Made by a program: the position numbers and the translations under genes | NCBI RefSeq assembly: GCF_010499245.1 | Contig: NZ_JAAGOW010000005.1 | Span: forward strand, 1 to 64,000 | Origin: Variovorax sp. WS11 | GTDB taxonomy: Bacteria; Pseudomonadota; Gammaproteobacteria; Burkholderiales; Burkholderiaceae_C | Direction: 5' to 3' | Length of the DNA stretch: 64,000 nt | Part shown: positions 26,840-35,414 of the stretch, in pieces | How the letters are laid out: every line of letters starts with the position of its first letter | How positions within the stretch are numbered: the first letter of the stretch is position 1 | Notes under the pieces: model-generated | Told to the model about the DNA's origin: nothing | Databases searched by the model: none | What the model saw: only the letters and a program-made list of their open reading frames with translations

Positions 26840-27364
26840 ATGAAAAGCCTCGCCCAAGCCCTGTACCGCGAACGCAGCATCGACGCGGCCCGTGCGCTCG
26901 CGCTGCGCCACGAGATCGAAGACTTCAACAGCGACTATTGCGCCGTGCTCGACGCCGGCCGCGTCGAATCGTGGCCCCACTTCTTCGCCGAGGACGGCAT
27001 CTACCGCGTGACCGCGCGCGAGAACGCGGAGCTGGGCCTGCCGGTCGGCCTGGTGTATGCGCAGGGCCGGAACATGATGCACGACCGCGCCGTAGCGATC
27101 GCGAGCACGCAGATGTTCGCGCCGCGCTACAACCTGCACCTGGTCGCCAACACGCGCGTGACTTCGGAGTCGGCATCGGGCGAGATCGCCGCGCAGGCCA
27201 ACTTCCTGCTGCTGCAGACGCTGGTCGAGGGCCCGAGCACGATCCACATGGCAGGCACGTATTACGACCGCTTCGTGCGGGTCGACGGCGCCTTGCTGCT
27301 GAAGGAGCGCCAGGCGATCTACGACACCACGATCATCGCCAACGACCTGGTGTACCCGCTGTGA
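26840..27364 (+). CDS. picB4: Rieske oxygenase beta subunit (PicB-type; NagH-like)
   Basis: A 174-residue ring-hydroxylating-dioxygenase beta subunit of the SnoaL-like fold, with Ile-Glu-Asp-Phe-Asn-Ser-Asp-Tyr and Phe-Phe-Ala-Glu-Asp-Gly-Ile-Tyr near the start and Leu-Lys-Glu-Arg-Gln-Ala-Ile-Tyr-Asp near the end. It is structural, forming an a3b3 hexamer with the alpha subunit encoded 4 bp upstream. It ends 5 bp before the end of the convergent MarR gene, closing the oxygenase operon. Confidence 0.83.
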   Translation: MKSLAQALYRERSIDAARALALRHEIEDFNSDYCAVLDAGRVESWPHFFAEDGIYRVTARENAELGLPVGLVYAQGRNMMHDRAVAIASTQMFAPRYNLHLVANTRVTSESASGEIAAQANFLLLQTLVEGPSTIHMAGTYYDRFVRVDGALLLKERQAIYDTTIIANDLVYPL

Positions 27365-27369
27365 CGAGG

Positions 27370-27843
27370 CTAGATCGTGCGCAGCACAGTGCGGCTGTAC
27401 TGGTTGTTGGCTTCGACCAGGATGCGCATCAGGTCCATGAGCATCGTGCGCTCGGCCGGACGCAGCGGCTCCAGAAGACGCTCCTGCGCACGCGCCATGC
27501 CGCCGCGCAACGACTCGACGACCTTGCGCCCTTCTTCGGTGAGCCGCACGTGGCGCGTGCGCTTGTCGGCGGGGTTCGCGCGGCGTTCGACCAGGCCGCG
27601 GTCCTCGAGCCGCTTGAGCACGTCGGCCGTGGTGGTGCGGTCGAGGCCGACCTCCTGCGCGAGCGAGGTCTGGTCGAGATCGGGCAGCACCGACACCGCG
27701 GTGAGGATGCCGTACTGCACCGGCGTCACGTTCTGCGACTTGCACTCCTCGAAGAACAGCGCGTAGTGGATCTGGTGCAGGCGCCGCACCAGAAAACCGG
27801 GCCGTGCGAACAGCAATTCCTTCGCCGGGTCGACGGTGGTCAT
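27370..27843 (-). CDS. picR: MarR-family repressor (PicR candidate)
   Basis: A 157-residue MarR winged-helix protein with Phe-Leu-Val-Arg-Arg-Leu-His-Gln-Ile, Val-Gly-Leu-Asp-Arg-Thr-Thr (recognition helix) and Asp-Lys-Arg-Thr-Arg-His-Val-Arg-Leu-Thr (wing). The ATG at 27843 is preferred: family members begin a few residues before Asp-Pro-Ala-Lys, and AGGAG precedes it. The alternative at 27933 overlaps operator O4. Divergent from pirin and the lower-pathway operon and convergent with picB. MarR proteins usually repress until a pathway compound binds. The pic cluster of Alcaligenes faecalis JQ135 also begins with a regulator gene, picR. Confidence 0.8.
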   Translation of the reverse strand: MTTVDPAKELLFARPGFLVRRLHQIHYALFFEECKSQNVTPVQYGILTAVSVLPDLDQTSLAQEVGLDRTTTADVLKRLEDRGLVERRANPADKRTRHVRLTEEGRKVVESLRGGMARAQERLLEPLRPAERTMLMDLMRILVEANNQYSRTVLRTI

Positions 27844-27917
27844 CTCCAGTTCCGGCTCCTGAATCGCGGTCTTGTCCACTGATCGACGCTGCCTGGATGC
27901 CACCTGAACCCCTTTTG

Positions 27918-27929
27918 TAAGCACACTGA
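27918..27929. promoter_or_regulatory. Operator candidate O4 between the MarR gene and the lower-pathway operon
   Basis: TAAGCACACTGA matches TCAG-N4-CTGA with one mismatch in the left half. It lies in the 102-bp interval between the MarR and pirin starts, suiting both autoregulation and control of the pirin-picCGEDF operon. Confidence 0.5.
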
Positions 27930-27945
27930 TCATTGTAGCGACGCG

Positions 27946-28686
27946 ATGCACCCGCAGGCCCTTTCCACCCCGAGCCCGATCCCCGAAAGCCGCATCCGGC
28001 GTGCCCATCAGCGCGGTACGCTGGAGACCGACTGGCTGCATGCTCGCTTCAGCTTTTCCTTCGGCGACTACCACGATCCGAACCACGCGCACTGGGGTTC
28101 GCTGCGTGCGCTCAACGACGACTGGGTCGCACCGGGACGTGGCTTCGCATGGCACGGCCACCGCGACATCGAGAGCCTGACCTACCCCATCCACGGACGC
28201 ATCCATCACAGCGACAGCCTGGGCAACGACTACGTGTTCGGCCCGGGAGAACTGCACCGCATGAGTGCCGGCAGCGGTGTCGCCCATGCCGAGATGAATG
28301 CGTCGGACACCGAACCCGAGCGCCATCTGCAGATCTGGCTCTATCCGCGAACCCGCGGCGAAGGCCCCGCCTGCGAACTCGTGCGCATCGACGAGGACAG
28401 CAAACGGGACCGTTGGCGCCTCATCGCCTCGCCCGACGGGCGCGAGGGCTCGGTCACGGTGCGGCAGGACGCGCGGATCTTCGCCAGCCTCCTGAGCGAA
28501 GCCAGTGCCCTTCACTACACGCTCGAGGAGCACCGGCTGGGCTACCTGCACGTGGTCGCGGGCGATCTGCGCGTCGGCCCGGAGCAGCAACTGCATGCCG
28601 GCGACGGCCTGCGCTTCACCCACCACGAGGCGCTCTCCATCGCAGCGGCCTCGTCCGACACCGAGGTGCTGCTCTTCGATCTGTAG
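27946..28686 (+). CDS. Pirin-family (bicupin) protein
   Basis: A 246-residue pirin/YhhW-like protein. The N-terminal cupin contains the metal-binding histidines in Trp-His-Gly-His-Arg-Asp and a later Gly-Val-Ala-His-Ala-Glu-Met-Asn. Some pirins act as quercetinase-type dioxygenases; most have no known reaction. First gene of the operon running to 33021, so it may protect against, or process, a reactive hydroxypyridine. That is inference. Confidence 0.8.
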   Translation: MHPQALSTPSPIPESRIRRAHQRGTLETDWLHARFSFSFGDYHDPNHAHWGSLRALNDDWVAPGRGFAWHGHRDIESLTYPIHGRIHHSDSLGNDYVFGPGELHRMSAGSGVAHAEMNASDTEPERHLQIWLYPRTRGEGPACELVRIDEDSKRDRWRLIASPDGREGSVTVRQDARIFASLLSEASALHYTLEEHRLGYLHVVAGDLRVGPEQQLHAGDGLRFTHHEALSIAAASSDTEVLLFDL

Positions 28687-28732
28687 ATCGCGCGGCGCCA
28701 ACGGACTTTCCCATTTCACTCTGGAGTTACCG

Positions 28733-29704
28733 ATGACGAGGATTCGCAAGATCGCGCTGGAAGAGCACTTCATGGCGCCCGGCTTCGAGCGCTATTCGAA
28801 GGCCTTTCTTCAACACATCGACCCGGCCGTCTACGCCGAGCTGTCCGGCCGCCTGAACGATTTCGACGAGCTCCGGCTCGCCGAGATGGACCGCGCCGGC
28901 ATCGACATGACCATCCTGTCGCAGACCGGCCCCGGCGTGCAGGGCGAGCCCGACGCCGACGCGGCGATCGCCCGCGCCCGGGAGAACAACGACTTCCTCG
29001 CCGAGAAGGTGGCGCGCCACCCGACGCGCTACGCCGGCTTCGCCGCCCTTCCGATGCAGGACCCGAAGGCCGCGGCCGACGAGCTGGAACGCGCGGTGGT
29101 GCAGCTCGGCTTCAAGGGCGCGCTGGTGAACGGGCACACGCACGGCGTCTATTACGACGACCCGGCCTACGACCTCTTCTGGGAGCGGATGCAGGCGCTC
29201 GACGTGCCGCTCTACCTGCATCCGATCGACCTGCCGTCGATCCCCGCCTCCTTCGCGGGCCATCCGGAACTGCACGGCGCGGCCTGGGGATGGAACGTCG
29301 AGACCGGCACGCATGCATTGCGCATCCTGTTCGGCGGCGTGTTCGACCGCTTCCCGCGCCTCACGCTGATCCTCGGTCACATGGGCGAGGGCCTGCCCTT
29401 CCAGCGCTGGCGCTTCGACAGCCGCTTCGCCGCCTATCCGCACGGCATCAAGCTGCAGCGCGCGCCCTCGGAATACATCGGCAGCAACATCGTCATCACC
29501 ACCTCCGGCGTCTGCTCGCACGCGACGCTCGCCGGCGCGGTGGCCGAGATGGGCGCGCAGGCCGTGATGTTCTCCGTGGACTATCCCTACGAGTCGACGG
29601 CAATCGCGGCCGAGTTCATCGAGACCGCGCCGCTCGACGAGCGCACGCTGAATCTCGTTTGCCACGGCAACGCCGAGCGGCTCCTCAAGCTGAACACGGA
29701 CTGA
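28733..29704 (+). CDS. picC: Amidohydrolase-2 decarboxylase, probable 3,6-dihydroxypicolinate decarboxylase (PicC)
   Basis: A 323-residue metal-dependent decarboxylase of the gamma-resorcylate decarboxylase family. The metal motif Glu-Glu-His is at residues 10-12, followed by Leu-Tyr-Leu-His-Pro, Leu-Gly-His-Met-Gly-Glu-Gly-Leu-Pro and a late Ser-Val-Asp-Tyr-Pro-Tyr. These enzymes remove CO2 non-oxidatively from hydroxylated aromatic acids. Between the oxygenase and the 2,5-dihydroxypyridine genes, the expected step is 3,6-dihydroxypicolinate to 2,5-dihydroxypyridine. GGAG precedes the ATG at 28733. Confidence 0.8.
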   Translation: MTRIRKIALEEHFMAPGFERYSKAFLQHIDPAVYAELSGRLNDFDELRLAEMDRAGIDMTILSQTGPGVQGEPDADAAIARARENNDFLAEKVARHPTRYAGFAALPMQDPKAAADELERAVVQLGFKGALVNGHTHGVYYDDPAYDLFWERMQALDVPLYLHPIDLPSIPASFAGHPELHGAAWGWNVETGTHALRILFGGVFDRFPRLTLILGHMGEGLPFQRWRFDSRFAAYPHGIKLQRAPSEYIGSNIVITTSGVCSHATLAGAVAEMGAQAVMFSVDYPYESTAIAAEFIETAPLDERTLNLVCHGNAERLLKLNTD

Positions 29705-29753
29705 GCCCAAGTCTTTCTCTTTCCCATCTTCCTCAACGACGACGGAGCAATCC

Positions 29754-30509
29754 ATGCCCAAGACGAACTACCGCATCGGCCAGATCGTGCCGAGCTCGAA
29801 CACCACCATGGAAACCGAGATCCCGGCCATGCTGACGGCCCGGCAGCTCGTGCGCCCGGAGCGCTTCACCTTCCATTCCAGCCGCATGCGTATGAAGACG
29901 GTGAAGAAGGAAGAGCTGGCCGCGATGGACGCCGAGTCCGACCGCTGCGCGCTCGAGCTCAGCGACGCGCGCGTCGACGTGCTGGGCTATGCCTGCCTGG
30001 TCGCGATCATGTCGATGGGCCACGGCTACCACCGCGCGTCTGAGCAGCGCCTGCGCGCGCGCACCGAGGAGAACGGCGGCAACGCGCCGGTCGTCACCAG
30101 CGCCGGCGCGCTGGTCGACGCGCTGAAGGTGCTCGGCGCGAAGCGCATCGCGCTGGTCGCGCCCTACATGAAGCCCTTGACGGAACTGGTCGTCGACTAC
30201 ATCCGCAACGAAGGCTTCGAGGTGACGGACTGGCGTGCGCTGGAGATTCCCGACAACCTCGAGGTCGGGCGCCATGACCCGGCACGCCTGCCGGGCATCG
30301 TCGCCGGCATGGACACGCGCGACGTCGACGCGATCGTTCTTTCGGCCTGTGTCCAGATGCCTTCGCTGCCCTCGGTTGCCAAGGTCGAGGCGATGACCGG
30401 CAAGCCGGTCGTGACCGCGGCCATCGCGACGACCTACGCGATGCTCAAGGCCCTCGATCTCGAACCGGCGGTCCCGGGCGCCGGCGCGCTGCTGTCGGGT
30501 GCCTATTGA
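29754..30509 (+). CDS. picG: Maleate cis-trans isomerase (PicG/NicE-like)
   Basis: A 251-residue Asp/Glu racemase-superfamily protein nearly identical in pattern to NicE/MaiA: Ile-Val-Pro-Ser-Ser-Asn-Thr-Thr-Met-Glu-Thr-Glu at the start and the two catalytic cysteines in Tyr-Ala-Cys-Leu-Val-Ala and Leu-Ser-Ala-Cys-Val-Gln. It converts maleate to fumarate, the last step before the TCA cycle. In A. faecalis JQ135 picG is reported outside the main pic string; here it sits inside the operon between the decarboxylase and deformylase genes. Confidence 0.9.
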   Translation: MPKTNYRIGQIVPSSNTTMETEIPAMLTARQLVRPERFTFHSSRMRMKTVKKEELAAMDAESDRCALELSDARVDVLGYACLVAIMSMGHGYHRASEQRLRARTEENGGNAPVVTSAGALVDALKVLGAKRIALVAPYMKPLTELVVDYIRNEGFEVTDWRALEIPDNLEVGRHDPARLPGIVAGMDTRDVDAIVLSACVQMPSLPSVAKVEAMTGKPVVTAAIATTYAMLKALDLEPAVPGAGALLSGAY

Positions 30510-30520
30510 AGAGGCGCAGC

Positions 30521-31360
30521 ATGACCATCAGCAGCAGCACCCTCCTCCATGGCGGCAACGTGCGCGCCAACGGCATTCGCCAGCACTACCAGCGCTACGG
30601 CGGCAAGGGCCGCCCGGTCGTCCTGGTGCCGGGCATCACGAGTCCCGCAGTCACCTGGGGCTTCGTCGCCGAGACCCTCGGGCGCCATTTCGACACCTAC
30701 GTGCTCGACGTCCGCGGCCGCGGCCTGTCCGAGAGCTCGGACGCGCTCGACTACGGGCTCGATGCCTGCGCAGCCGATGTCGGCGCGTTCGCCGAAAAGC
30801 TGGATCTCGACGGCTACGCCCTCGTCGGGCATTCGATGGGCGCGCGCATCGGCATCCGCACGGCGCGCCGCCACCCACGCGGTCTCGAGCGCATGGTGCT
30901 GATCGATCCACCGGTATCGGGTCCGGGCCGGCGCGCCTACCCCGCGCAGTTGAACTGGTACATCGATTCGATCCGCCTGATGCGCGAAGGCGCCGGTTTC
31001 GAGGCGCTCCGCCCCTTCTCGCCGACCTGGACCGATGCGCAGCTGCGCCTGCGCTCCGAGTGGCTCCACACCTGCAACGAGCGCGCGATCGTCGCCACCT
31101 ACGACGGCTTCCACCAGGACGACATCCATGCCGACCTGAAGCAGCTCGACCTGCCAACACTGCTGATGGTGGCCGGTCGCGGCGACGTGATCCGCGCCGC
31201 CGACCTCGAAGAGATGCAGCAGCTGATGCCCGCGATGCAGGTGGCGCACGTCCCGAACGCGGGCCACATGATCCCCTGGGACGACGAGCCCGGCTTCTAC
31301 CGCGCCTTCGGCGATTTCCTCGGTGTTCCGATTCAAGGAGACGACCATGCCCGTCAGTGA
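30521..31360 (+). CDS. picE: N-formylmaleamate deformylase (PicE/NicD-like)
   Basis: A 279-residue alpha/beta hydrolase with Gly-Asn-Val-x-Ala-Asn-Gly-Ile-Arg-Gln-His-Tyr, Val-Pro-Gly-Ile-Thr-Ser-Pro, nucleophile elbow Gly-His-Ser-Met-Gly and the late Asn-Ala-Gly-His-Met-Ile-Pro-Trp-Asp-Asp carrying the catalytic His, all as in NicD. It hydrolyses N-formylmaleamate to maleamate and formate. The ATG at 30521 with GAGG upstream is preferred to a TTG at 30506. Its 3' end overlaps the next gene by 14 bp. Confidence 0.9.
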   Translation: MTISSSTLLHGGNVRANGIRQHYQRYGGKGRPVVLVPGITSPAVTWGFVAETLGRHFDTYVLDVRGRGLSESSDALDYGLDACAADVGAFAEKLDLDGYALVGHSMGARIGIRTARRHPRGLERMVLIDPPVSGPGRRAYPAQLNWYIDSIRLMREGAGFEALRPFSPTWTDAQLRLRSEWLHTCNERAIVATYDGFHQDDIHADLKQLDLPTLLMVAGRGDVIRAADLEEMQQLMPAMQVAHVPNAGHMIPWDDEPGFYRAFGDFLGVPIQGDDHARQ

Positions 31361-32402
31361 CCATCAATTGATCGGCGCCTGGAGCCAGGTGCTGACGCTC
31401 TCGAGGCTGGAGCCCGGCCAGACCGTGACCGTGCTGACCAGCGCCGCCACGCATCCGCAAACGCTGTCGTGCGCGCTCGCGGCGGCGCAGGCCAAGGGAG
31501 CGATCGTCAACCGGCTCGACCTGCCGCCCGTCAACGCCGAGAAATCGCTGAGCCGCGACAGCCTCGCCTATCTCGGCACCACGCCGCTCACCGGCAACCG
31601 CGCCGCGATCGCCGCGCTGAAGGCCAGCGACCTGGTGCTCGACCTCATGACGCTGCTGTTCTCCCCGGAGCAGCACGACATCCTGGGCTCGGGCACCAAG
31701 ATCCTGCTGGCGGTCGAGCCGCCCGAGGTGCTGGTGCGCATGGTGCCGACCGAGGCCGACCGCAGCCGCGTCACGGCCGCGGCGCAGCGCGTCGGGCGCG
31801 CGAAGGAGATGCACGTGGTCTCCGGCGCGGGCACCGACCTGCGCTGCCCGCTCGGCCAGTTTCCGGCCATCAGCGAGTACGGCTTCGTCGACGAACCGGG
31901 GCGCTGGGATCACTGGCCCAGCGGCTTCGTGCTGACCTTTCCCGATGAAGGCGGGGCGAGCGGGCGCATCGTGATCGACCGCGGCGACATCCTCCTGCCG
32001 CAGAAGTCCTATGCGTCGGAGCGCATCGAGCTCACGGTCGAGAAGGGCTATGCGACGAAGATCGAAGGCGGCCTCGACGCCGAGCTGCTGAACGACTACA
32101 TGGCATCGTTCCGCGACCCGGAGGCCTACGCGATCTCGCACATCGGCTGGGGGCTGCAGCCGCGGGCACGCTGGTCGACGCTCGGCCTCTACGACCGCGA
32201 GGCCTCGATCGGGATGGATGCGCGTGCCTACGAAGGCAACTTCCTGTTCTCGCTCGGCCCGAACAACGAGGCCGGCGGCAGCCGAACCACGGCCTGCCAC
32301 ATCGACATTCCCCTGCGCCGCTGCACGGTGAGGCTGGACGGCGAAGACGTGGTGCGCGAAGGCCAGGTGCTGGACGGCAAGGGGCCCGGCGATGCACGCT
32401 GA
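31347..32402 (+). CDS. picD: 2,5-dihydroxypyridine 5,6-dioxygenase (PicD/NicX-like)
   Basis: A 351-residue ring-cleavage dioxygenase of the NicX family. Conserved stretches include Leu-Ala-Val-Glu-Pro-Pro-Glu-Val-Leu, Asp-Glu-Pro-Gly-Arg-Trp-Asp-His-Trp-Pro-Ser-Gly-Phe, and the Fe(II) ligands in Ser-His-Ile-Gly-Trp-Gly and Cys-His-Ile-Asp-Ile-Pro. It opens 2,5-dihydroxypyridine to N-formylmaleamate. Starts inside the deformylase gene with AAGGAG before the ATG, and overlaps the amidase gene by 11 bp. Confidence 0.92.
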   Translation: MPVSDHQLIGAWSQVLTLSRLEPGQTVTVLTSAATHPQTLSCALAAAQAKGAIVNRLDLPPVNAEKSLSRDSLAYLGTTPLTGNRAAIAALKASDLVLDLMTLLFSPEQHDILGSGTKILLAVEPPEVLVRMVPTEADRSRVTAAAQRVGRAKEMHVVSGAGTDLRCPLGQFPAISEYGFVDEPGRWDHWPSGFVLTFPDEGGASGRIVIDRGDILLPQKSYASERIELTVEKGYATKIEGGLDAELLNDYMASFRDPEAYAISHIGWGLQPRARWSTLGLYDREASIGMDARAYEGNFLFSLGPNNEAGGSRTTACHIDIPLRRCTVRLDGEDVVREGQVLDGKGPGDAR

Positions 32403-33021
32403 GATCCGGACCTACGAACGCCAGGGCTTCGGCGCCTCGCTGCCGCTGAAGGCGCCGGTCGGCCTGCTGATCGTCGACTTCGTCAATGGCTTCGCCGATC
32501 CGGCGGTCTTCGGCGGCGGCAACATCCGCGAGGCGATCGCCAACACCGTGCCGCTGCTGGCCGCGGCGCGTGAGCGCGGCTGGGCCGTCGCGCACAGCCG
32601 CATCGTCTATGCCGACGACGATGCCGACCACAACATCTTCTCGATCAAGGTGCCCGGGATGCTGGGGCTCAAGGAGCAATCCCCGGCCAGCGCGATCGTG
32701 CCGCAACTGGCGCCGCGCGCCGGCGAGCTGGTCGTGCGCAAGACCGTGCCTTCGGCCTTCTTCGGCACCTCGCTGGCGGCCTGGCTCGCGCAGCGCGGCG
32801 TGCAGACCCTGTTGGTCGCCGGCGCGGTGACCAGCGGCTGCGTCAGGGCGAGCGTGGTGGATGCGATGTCGTGGGGATTCCGGCCGCTCGTCGTGTCGGA
32901 TTGCGTCGGCGACCGCGCGGTGGCGCCGCACGAGGCCAACCTGTTCGACATGCAGCAGAAGTACGCGGCGGTCATGCCGCGCGACGAGGCGCTGCGTGCC
33001 CTGGACGGGCTCGCCGCCTAG
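32392..33021 (+). CDS. picF: Maleamate amidohydrolase (PicF/NicF-like)
   Basis: A 209-residue isochorismatase-fold amidase with the catalytic Asp in Leu-Ile-Val-Asp-Phe-Val-Asn-Gly-Phe, Lys in Val-Arg-Lys-Thr-Val-Pro-Ser-Ala-Phe and Cys in Thr-Ser-Gly-Cys-Val-Arg, as in NicF. It converts maleamate to maleate and ammonia. Last gene of the operon; the ring nitrogen of the substrate is released here. It converges with the GntR gene at 33074. Confidence 0.9.
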   Translation: MHAEIRTYERQGFGASLPLKAPVGLLIVDFVNGFADPAVFGGGNIREAIANTVPLLAAARERGWAVAHSRIVYADDDADHNIFSIKVPGMLGLKEQSPASAIVPQLAPRAGELVVRKTVPSAFFGTSLAAWLAQRGVQTLLVAGAVTSGCVRASVVDAMSWGFRPLVVSDCVGDRAVAPHEANLFDMQQKYAAVMPRDEALRALDGLAA

Positions 33022-33073
33022 CAGGCAGCGGGCCGCGCCACGGGCAGCGGCGCCCCTCGCCCGCTGGTGCGGC

Positions 33074-33808
33074 CTACCCGCGGCCCTTGACCGCCACGAG
33101 CCGCATTCCCGGCAGGAGTTCGGCGGCGAGTTCCGGTCGATCGAGGGCGTAGTCCAGGTTCATGCGGGCGATCTCAACGTGCTCCTCGCCCAGCGCCTGG
33201 GCACGGGAGCCCTGCCCGCGCTCGATGGCCTGCACGAGGGCGTGATGCTGGCGGTGGGCCTGCTGCATCCACTGCTGCCCCTCCTGCATCGAGGACTGCA
33301 TCGGCAGCATGGCGCTGGGCGACGCAAAGGGCTGCCCCAACAGCAGTTCCATGATTCGCTTGAGCGTCGAGTTGCTGCAACCTTCGATGATCAGGCGATG
33401 GAAGTTGTCGTTCATCTCGACGTAGGCGGCATAGTCGTCCAGCTCCATCTGGGGCTTGTTGACCGCCTTGTCGCCGGCTTCGAGACACTCGTGCAGCTCG
33501 CGCAGCAGCTGGCGCGGGGCGCCCTCCTCCGCCAATAGGCGGGCCGCGAAGCCCTCGACCACGCCGCGCACCCGGATCGCGTCGGCGATCTCGCGCGACG
33601 TGAAGCGCCGCATCTGGTAGCCGCCGGCAGGCGACGGTTCGATCAGGCCTTCGTGCTCCAGGCTTCCCAGCGCCAGGCGAACGGGCGTTCGGGAGGCGCC
33701 CAGCTTCTCCGCCAGCGGGATCTCCGCCAGGCGCTCGCCGGGGACGAATTCCCCTTTGAGGATCATGTCCCGCAGCTGTACCAGTACCCGGGATTGTTGA
33801 GAGTCCAT
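33074..33808 (-). CDS. GntR/FCD-family regulator of the amine-oxidation operon
   Basis: A 244-residue regulator: winged helix at ~5-70 (Gly-Glu-Arg-Leu-Ala-Glu-Ile-Pro-Leu-Ala; Ser-Arg-Thr-Pro-Val-Arg) and an FCD effector domain at ~85-220, with Asn-Asp-Asn-Phe-His and a later His-His-x-Leu-Val-x-Ala-Ile that can supply metal or ligand residues. The ATG at 33808 was chosen over a TTG at 33823. Divergent from the Rieske/glutamine-synthetase-like operon, with three TGCATGCA sites between, one overlapping its own start region. Confidence 0.82.
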   Translation of the reverse strand: MDSQQSRVLVQLRDMILKGEFVPGERLAEIPLAEKLGASRTPVRLALGSLEHEGLIEPSPAGGYQMRRFTSREIADAIRVRGVVEGFAARLLAEEGAPRQLLRELHECLEAGDKAVNKPQMELDDYAAYVEMNDNFHRLIIEGCSNSTLKRIMELLLGQPFASPSAMLPMQSSMQEGQQWMQQAHRQHHALVQAIERGQGSRAQALGEEHVEIARMNLDYALDRPELAAELLPGMRLVAVKGRG

Positions 33809-33814
33809 TTCGGT

Positions 33815-34052
33815 TGCATGCAATCAGCGTGGGTGCAGTTTAGCTGAATCGGCAGATTGCACACAATGCATGCATTCTTGGCATATTTCTGCATACAGAA
33901 GATCCTGGCTAAGAGCCTGGATGACTATCAAGCCCTTCATATGTCCGATAAACATAACAAATACCATATGTTTTCTTGATTTTAAGCCAATCTATGCGTT
34001 CTCTCTTGACCAATGGCGATGCTTAATCCAACAATGCATCCCGTTGCATGCA
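33815..34052. promoter_or_regulatory. Three TGCATGCA palindromes between the GntR gene and the Rieske operon
   Basis: TGCATGCA occurs at 33815-33822 (within TTGCATGCAA), 33867-33874 (within AATGCATGCATT) and 34045-34052. The 274-bp interval is AT-rich compared with its surroundings and holds no gene. The repeated site is a likely operator for the GntR/FCD protein, controlling both its own gene and the operon. Confidence 0.6.
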
Positions 34053-34082
34053 GTCGTATCCCATGACCTTCAGGAGTTCCCC

Positions 34083-35405
34083 ATGATCAGTGCAGAAAAG
34101 AACGACCACATGACCCAGGTCGGCCCGGACAAGCCGGCGGGCCAGTTGCTGCGGCGCTACTGGCAGCCTGTCGCGCTGGCGGAAGAGCTGGAAGGGCCGC
34201 GCCCGCTCAAGCCCGTCAAGTTGATGGGCCAGGACTTCGTGCTGTTTCGCGACCTGCAAGGCCGGCTCGGCATGCTGGACCGCGACTGCCCTCACCGCGG
34301 TGCCGACCTGGCCTTCGGCCGCCTTGAAAGCGGCGGCCTGCGTTGCGCCTTCCACGGCTGGCTTTTCGACGCCAACGGCAAATGCCTGGAAACGCCGGCC
34401 GAGCCGGCCGGCAGCAAGCTGTGCACGCGGATCCAGCAGTCGGCCTACCCCGTCGTCGAGAAGAGCGGCATCGTCTTTGCCTACATCGGCGAAGGCGGCC
34501 CCCCCGCCTTCCCCGACTTCGACTGCTTCGTTGCGCCGGACAGCCACACCTTTGCGTTCAAGGGGCTGTGGGAGTGCAACTGGCTGCAGGCGCTGGAGGT
34601 CGGCATCGACCCGGCGCACGCCTCCTTCCTGCACCGCTTCTTCGAGGACGAGGACACGTCCGAGAGCTACGGCAAGCAGTTCCGCGGCGCATCGGCCGAT
34701 TCGAAGATGGCGATCACCCAGGTGCTGCGCGAGTACGACAGCCCGGAGATCCGCGTCGCGCCCACCCCCTACGGCATGCAGCTGACCACGCTGCGCAAGC
34801 TGTCGCAAGACGAGACCCACGTGCGCGTGACGAACCTCGTCTTTCCGCAGGCCTTCGTGATCCCGATGAGCACCGAGATGACGATCTCGCAATGGCATGT
34901 GCCCGTGGACGATACGCACTGCTACTGGTATGCCATCTTCACCAGCTTCGCGGGCGCGGTGGACAAGCAGCAGATGCGCGAGCAGCGCCTCGCCACGATC
35001 GAGCTGCCCGAGTACACCTCGCGCAAGAACAAGCGCAACAGCTATGGCTACTGCGTCGATGAGCAGCTGACCCAGACCTACACCGGCATGGGCGCGGACA
35101 TCAACGTGCACGACCAGTGGGCCTGCGAGTCCATGGGCCCCATCCAGAACCGCACGCGCGAACACCTGGGCACGACGGACAAGGGCATCGTCGCCTACCG
35201 GCGCATGCTGCTGGAGGCCATCGACGGCACGCTGGCCGGCGAGGCGGCACCGATGCTTCCCAACGCTGCGCAGGCCAGCGCACTGACCGGCCCGCCTTCC
35301 ATCGACGGCGTCGCCGCCGCCGCTGAAGCCGACAACTACTGCCGCGATGCGGACCTCGCCCGGCGGCGCGGCTCCGATTGGGCATCCGCACGCCTGGCGG
35401 CCTGA
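34083..35405 (+). CDS. Single-subunit Rieske oxygenase (phthalate-dioxygenase-like)
   Basis: A 440-residue oxygenase with Rieske motifs Cys-Pro-His-Arg-Gly-Ala-Asp and Cys-Ala-Phe-His-Gly-Trp (~residues 65-100) and the mononuclear iron motif Asp-Pro-Ala-His-Ala-Ser-Phe-Leu-His near 175. The opening, Gly-Gln-Leu-Leu-Arg-Arg-Tyr-Trp-Gln-Pro-Val, is that of the beta-subunit-less phthalate 4,5-dioxygenase/phenoxybenzoate group, and no beta-subunit gene is present. The C-terminal ~60 residues are Ala-rich. Partners are probably the ferredoxin and reductase encoded downstream. Paired with a glutamine synthetase-like gene, the substrate may be an N-glutamylated amine. Confidence 0.82.
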   Translation: MISAEKNDHMTQVGPDKPAGQLLRRYWQPVALAEELEGPRPLKPVKLMGQDFVLFRDLQGRLGMLDRDCPHRGADLAFGRLESGGLRCAFHGWLFDANGKCLETPAEPAGSKLCTRIQQSAYPVVEKSGIVFAYIGEGGPPAFPDFDCFVAPDSHTFAFKGLWECNWLQALEVGIDPAHASFLHRFFEDEDTSESYGKQFRGASADSKMAITQVLREYDSPEIRVAPTPYGMQLTTLRKLSQDETHVRVTNLVFPQAFVIPMSTEMTISQWHVPVDDTHCYWYAIFTSFAGAVDKQQMREQRLATIELPEYTSRKNKRNSYGYCVDEQLTQTYTGMGADINVHDQWACESMGPIQNRTREHLGTTDKGIVAYRRMLLEAIDGTLAGEAAPMLPNAAQASALTGPPSIDGVAAAAEADNYCRDADLARRRGSDWASARLAA

Positions 35406-35414
35406 GGACTTGCC

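Noticed and set aside
23935..27364. Salicylate 5-hydroxylase or naphthalene-type dioxygenase
   Set aside because: Sequence resembles NagG/NagH, but no gentisate or naphthalene genes are present, whereas a full 2,5-dihydroxypyridine pathway follows.
28733..33021. Nicotinate (nic) degradation cluster
   Set aside because: The lower pathway is shared, but NicC-type monooxygenase is missing and a decarboxylase plus four-component oxygenase point to picolinate.
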